Positions 22,336-24,917 of a stretch of DNA of 24,917 bases are shown here, piece by piece (within the stretch, counting starts at the first letter, position 1; each line of letters begins with the position of its first letter). Both the position numbers and the translations under genes were made by a program. This DNA comes from Chloroflexota bacterium (GTDB lineage Bacteria > Chloroflexota > Dehalococcoidia > SM23-28-2 > RBG-16-64-32): NCBI GenBank assembly GCA_005880075.1, contig VBJT01000016.1, positions 1 through 24,917 on the forward strand, given 5' to 3'. Below the pieces are notes generated by a model. That model had not been told where the DNA came from. It did not search any database and was given only the letters and a program-made list of their open reading frames with translations.

Positions 22336-22380
22336 CCAAGCCTATACTGCGAAAGGCATCCCTCTTTATGGTTAAGAACT

Positions 22381-23730
22381 TTGTCCTTGGAGCCTCCCTA
22401 CGCGCCCACCGCCGGCGTAAGACTCCCCTTTGGCCTGCTGGCTATATTGGTGCTGTCGCCGCTACTGTTACACTCTGCCGCTGGCGAGCTGACCAGCTCA
22501 AATGCCTCTGTGGTCTCGAGTGCGACGGTGGCGCCCGCTCCTATGTTCACCTTTGCAGCAGCCGGCGATCTCGGCGCTTCAAGTGCGAACGCCAGCCTGA
22601 CAGGATTGGACCATTCAGGCGTCGCCTTCTATTTAGCTCTCGGCGACCTGGACTATGACCAGACGCCAACGGATGAGGCCTGGTGTGATTACGTTAAACA
22701 ACGGCTGCCGACTCTGGGCCGTCGTTTCCATTCGAATTGGTTGCGGGGAGTCACGAATATCAAGGTGGCCCAAACGGGTACATCATGAACCACGCCGCCT
22801 GCCTGCCGGACCGTCTCGGCGCGACCGGGCTCTATGGTGCACAGTACTACTTCGACTATCCGCCCTCTTCGCCGCTGATGCGGGTCGTTATGATCTCGCC
22901 CAATCTGCGCATCGAAAATGTCGACTACAACTACACCGTCGGCAGCCCAGAATACAACTGGCTAGTCTCCGCGATTGATGCCACAAGAAACGCGGGGATA
23001 CCCTGGATAGCCGTGGGTATGCACAAGGTGTGTATATCCACCGGCGTGAAGGCCTGTGAGATCGGAACAGACCTCATGAACCTCCTCATCAGCAAGCACG
23101 TAGACATGGTGCTTCAGGGGCACGATCACAACTACCAGCGAGGGAAGCAGCTCGCGCTCAATGGGGCCACCTGCCCGGCAGTCCCGGCCGGCTCATTCGA
23201 TCCCGACTGCGTGGTCGATGATGGCTCGGATCACGGCTACTTCAAGGGCGGGCACCGTATTCCTGATCTCGGGTAGCTTTGGCTTTTGCTGTTACAACGT
23301 CGATGCCGCCGATCCCGAGGCCGGATACTTCGCGCGAATCGCGGACACGTCGAAGGGTTTCACGAAATACACCGTTGGTCCAAGCCACATTACCGCGCAG
23401 TTCGTTAAATCCACGGGCGCCTTCGTCGACTCCTTTACGATACTCAGCAACCAGGACTCGGATACCGATGGCTTTAGCGACGGGATCGAGTCGTATGCGG
23501 GCACGGACGCAACCATGGCTTGTGGGACGAATGCCTGGCCCCCTGACGTAAATAACGACACGTTCGCGGATATATCGGACGTTATTGCCCTGACTGGCTT
23601 CTTCGGCAAACCAGTCGGCGCATCGCCGAATTCGCCTGTGCGCTACGACTTCGCGCCCACGGTCCCGGACGGATTCGTGGACGTGAGCGACCTGGCGAGA
23701 ATGGTCGGACTCTTCGGACGAAGGTGTTAA
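22381..23730 (+). pseudogene. Secreted metallophosphatase with calcium-binding and dockerin-like C-terminus, two frameshifts
   Basis: Three consecutive frames form one protein. From TTG 22381 a signal peptide (FGLLAILVLSPLLLHSAAG) leads into the calcineurin-like phosphoesterase domain with AAAGDLG and ALGDLDYDQ. After about 22715 the frame changes and continues FPFELVAGSHEYQGG, then VGMHKVCIST and GHDHNYQRG. At about 23250 it changes back and continues GTVFLISGSFGFCCYN, ending with a DSDTDGFSDGIES calcium-binding repeat and two dockerin-like repeats (PPDVNNDTFADISDV and PDGFVDVSDLARMVGLFG). GSHE replaces the usual GNHE/D. The second lesion fits loss of two bases from AAGGGCGCGGGC. The two shifts compensate, so the ends share a frame. 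The family is clear; gene status depends on whether the indels are real. Confidence 0.75.
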
Positions 23731-23740
23731 GTCGCTTTCG

Positions 23741-24892
23741 TCAGAACCAGCGCCAGAGCCATAGGCGCTCGAAGCCCACCTTTGCCCAGTGCCAGCGCCG
23801 GTTCGGTCCTCGTACCTTGACGTCCGGCTCCGGCTCGGTGAAGAAGTTGCCGCTAATCATTGCCGCTTTCCCAGCCTCGGTACTCAGAAAGCGGTTACCC
23901 TGTCCGCCGAACGCCCAGATCGGTTGACCGCCCGCGATCTCCGCCGCGATGTTGCGCGAGACAACTTCTGCTTGCCCGTGCGCGAACACGCCCGCCTTGG
24001 GCAGCGTCCTGTCATCGCTGAGGGGAATCTCCGTGGCGTCACCGATGGCGTACACGTCCTCGAATCCGGTCGCAAGTGTCTCCCGGTCGACGGCCACCCA
24101 GCCCCGCGCTTCCGCCAGCCCTGAGTGCCGAAGCACTGCAGGGCAAGTGTGCACCGGCGTCGCGATGAGGAGGTCGAAGGACGCGGCGCCGCCATCACTA
24201 AACTTCATCTCGTTCGATCGCTGATCGATTTCGGCTAGCGCACAGCCAGGCGTGAATCCGATTTCCCTGCTAGAGAGCAACTCGAGCACTGGTTCAACGG
24301 CTGTCGGCCCCGCCGATGGCAGTGGTGCCGGCTCGGGCGTGTAGACGTGGATATCGATGTCATGGCGGAGCCTCCGCCTGCGGAAATAATCGTCTATCAG
24401 CAGGGCCCCTTCGTACGGTGCCGCCGGACACTTCGTCGGCAATGAACTTACGACGATGGCCACCCGGCCTGAGGCGAATGTCTCCAGGCGCTCGTGCAAG
24501 CCTTCGGCGCCTTCTATGTGGTAGAACGTCCAGCACTGGCCCAAGCCGGGGATCTCATCCGAGAAGTAATCAGCGCCCAGAGCCACGATCAGGTAGTCGA
24601 AGTCTATTGGTCGCTCGCTGACGATGACCTGCTTCGTAGTGGGGTCGATTGCCTGGACCTCTCCCAATAGAAACTCGATGCCCTTCTTCTGCACGGACCG
24701 CAGATCACGCGAGATCCGGCGCGCGTCGCGTGTTCCAAGCATTACCCACGTGAAAGAGGGAGCGAAGGAATACACCGGCGAGCGGTCGACCAGGATGACC
24801 CGGTGCTCCTTGTCGAGCATCCTCCGGAGCCGGTGCGCAGCCACGAGACCGCCGGTGCCCGCGCCGAGAATGAGGATTCTCTTGGCCGCCAC
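23741..24892 (-). CDS. SQR-like FAD-dependent pyridine nucleotide-disulfide oxidoreductase
   Basis: A 383-residue flavoprotein of the sulfide:quinone reductase/flavocytochrome c family. The N-terminal FAD-binding GAGTGG (10-15), the LIVALGADY strand, and the second flavin motif DVYAIGDATEIPL (279-291) are visible. LPTKCPAAPYEGALLIDDYF (151-170) is the SQR-type segment with redox Cys155; Cys120 and Cys250 are other candidates. Where family members often have a third redox Cys near the C-terminus, this protein has GNRFLSTEAGKAAM. The end (RRWHWAKVGFERLWLWRWF) is aromatic and may touch the membrane or quinone pool. The start is GTG at 24892, 25 bases before the window end, so regulation cannot be seen. 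Type II NADH dehydrogenase-like activity is the main alternative. Confidence 0.85.
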   Translation of the reverse strand: MAAKRILILGAGTGGLVAAHRLRRMLDKEHRVILVDRSPVYSFAPSFTWVMLGTRDARRISRDLRSVQKKGIEFLLGEVQAIDPTTKQVIVSERPIDFDYLIVALGADYFSDEIPGLGQCWTFYHIEGAEGLHERLETFASGRVAIVVSSLPTKCPAAPYEGALLIDDYFRRRRLRHDIDIHVYTPEPAPLPSAGPTAVEPVLELLSSREIGFTPGCALAEIDQRSNEMKFSDGGAASFDLLIATPVHTCPAVLRHSGLAEARGWVAVDRETLATGFEDVYAIGDATEIPLSDDRTLPKAGVFAHGQAEVVSRNIAAEIAGGQPIWAFGGQGNRFLSTEAGKAAMISGNFFTEPEPDVKVRGPNRRWHWAKVGFERLWLWRWF

Positions 24893-24917
24893 GCCCGGCT
24901 ACTTGAGTCCGATGAGT

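Noticed and set aside
22715..23255. Programmed ribosomal frameshifting in the phosphatase
   Set aside because: No slippery heptamer with downstream structure is visible at either site, and two opposite shifts in one gene fit indels better.
1..24917. tRNA, rRNA, CRISPR, insertion sequence or prophage
   Set aside because: No cloverleaf, rRNA segment, regularly spaced repeat, transposase or phage-like gene was seen on either strand.

Overview
The window is a high-GC bacterial chromosome segment, gene-dense on both strands, made mostly of housekeeping genes: phosphate uptake, gyrB, dnaA, obg-nadD, coenzyme A synthesis and lysine/aspartate-family synthesis. No tRNA, rRNA, CRISPR array, transposase or phage gene was recognised. 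The mix suggests a member of the Chloroflexota, perhaps Dehalococcoidia-like. The hints are obg-nadD next to dnaA without dnaN/recF, a GerW/YtfJ-like protein outside any sporulation context, cupredoxin-like lipoproteins, and a secreted phosphatase ending in calcium-binding and dockerin-like repeats. This placement is an inference from gene content and protein style.

Layout. 1-1868 (+) is the end of a pst operon (pstA fragment, pstB, phoU). 2016-4800 (+) carries a conserved hypothetical gene and gyrB. 4850-6290 (+) is a partly decayed stretch: a VapB-type antitoxin remnant without a toxin, a methyltransferase broken at its SAM-binding motif, and an overlapping small gene. 6287-10599 (-) holds a cupredoxin-like lipoprotein gene, nadD, obg and dnaA. 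10679-13172 (-) holds a NarL-type two-component pair flanked by two truncated copies of the dnaA start region. 13385-16560 (+) holds coaX, coaBC, a broken methyltransferase and a GerW-like gene. 16557-20477 (-) holds a PNPOx-fold gene, a frameshifted leucyl aminopeptidase gene, an aldo/keto reductase gene and dapA. 20580-24892 holds a small lipoprotein (+), asd (-), a disrupted secreted metallophosphatase (+) and an SQR-like flavoprotein (-).

How the genes fit together. PstA/PstB form part of the phosphate importer, with PhoU as its regulator. CoaX and CoaBC catalyse early and middle steps of CoA synthesis and are translated almost back to back. Asd makes aspartate semialdehyde, which DapA condenses with pyruvate; the two genes lie close together but are separated by a divergent lipoprotein gene. 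Obg and NadD overlap by one codon step. The histidine kinase and response regulator are an operon reading towards dnaA.

The most unusual structure is the threefold repeat of the dnaA promoter-proximal, leader and first ~23 codon region. One copy is dnaA itself; the other two are mini-ORFs of 34 and 53 codons that bracket the two-component system. In the 53-codon copy, codons 5-19 differ from dnaA almost only at synonymous positions. A second theme is that five genes carry frameshifts or small frame-changing deletions while all core housekeeping genes are intact. That points either to real gene erosion or to local assembly errors. A third theme is several -10-like hexamers placed 6-8 nt before start codons that lack a Shine-Dalgarno sequence, which suggests leaderless mRNAs.
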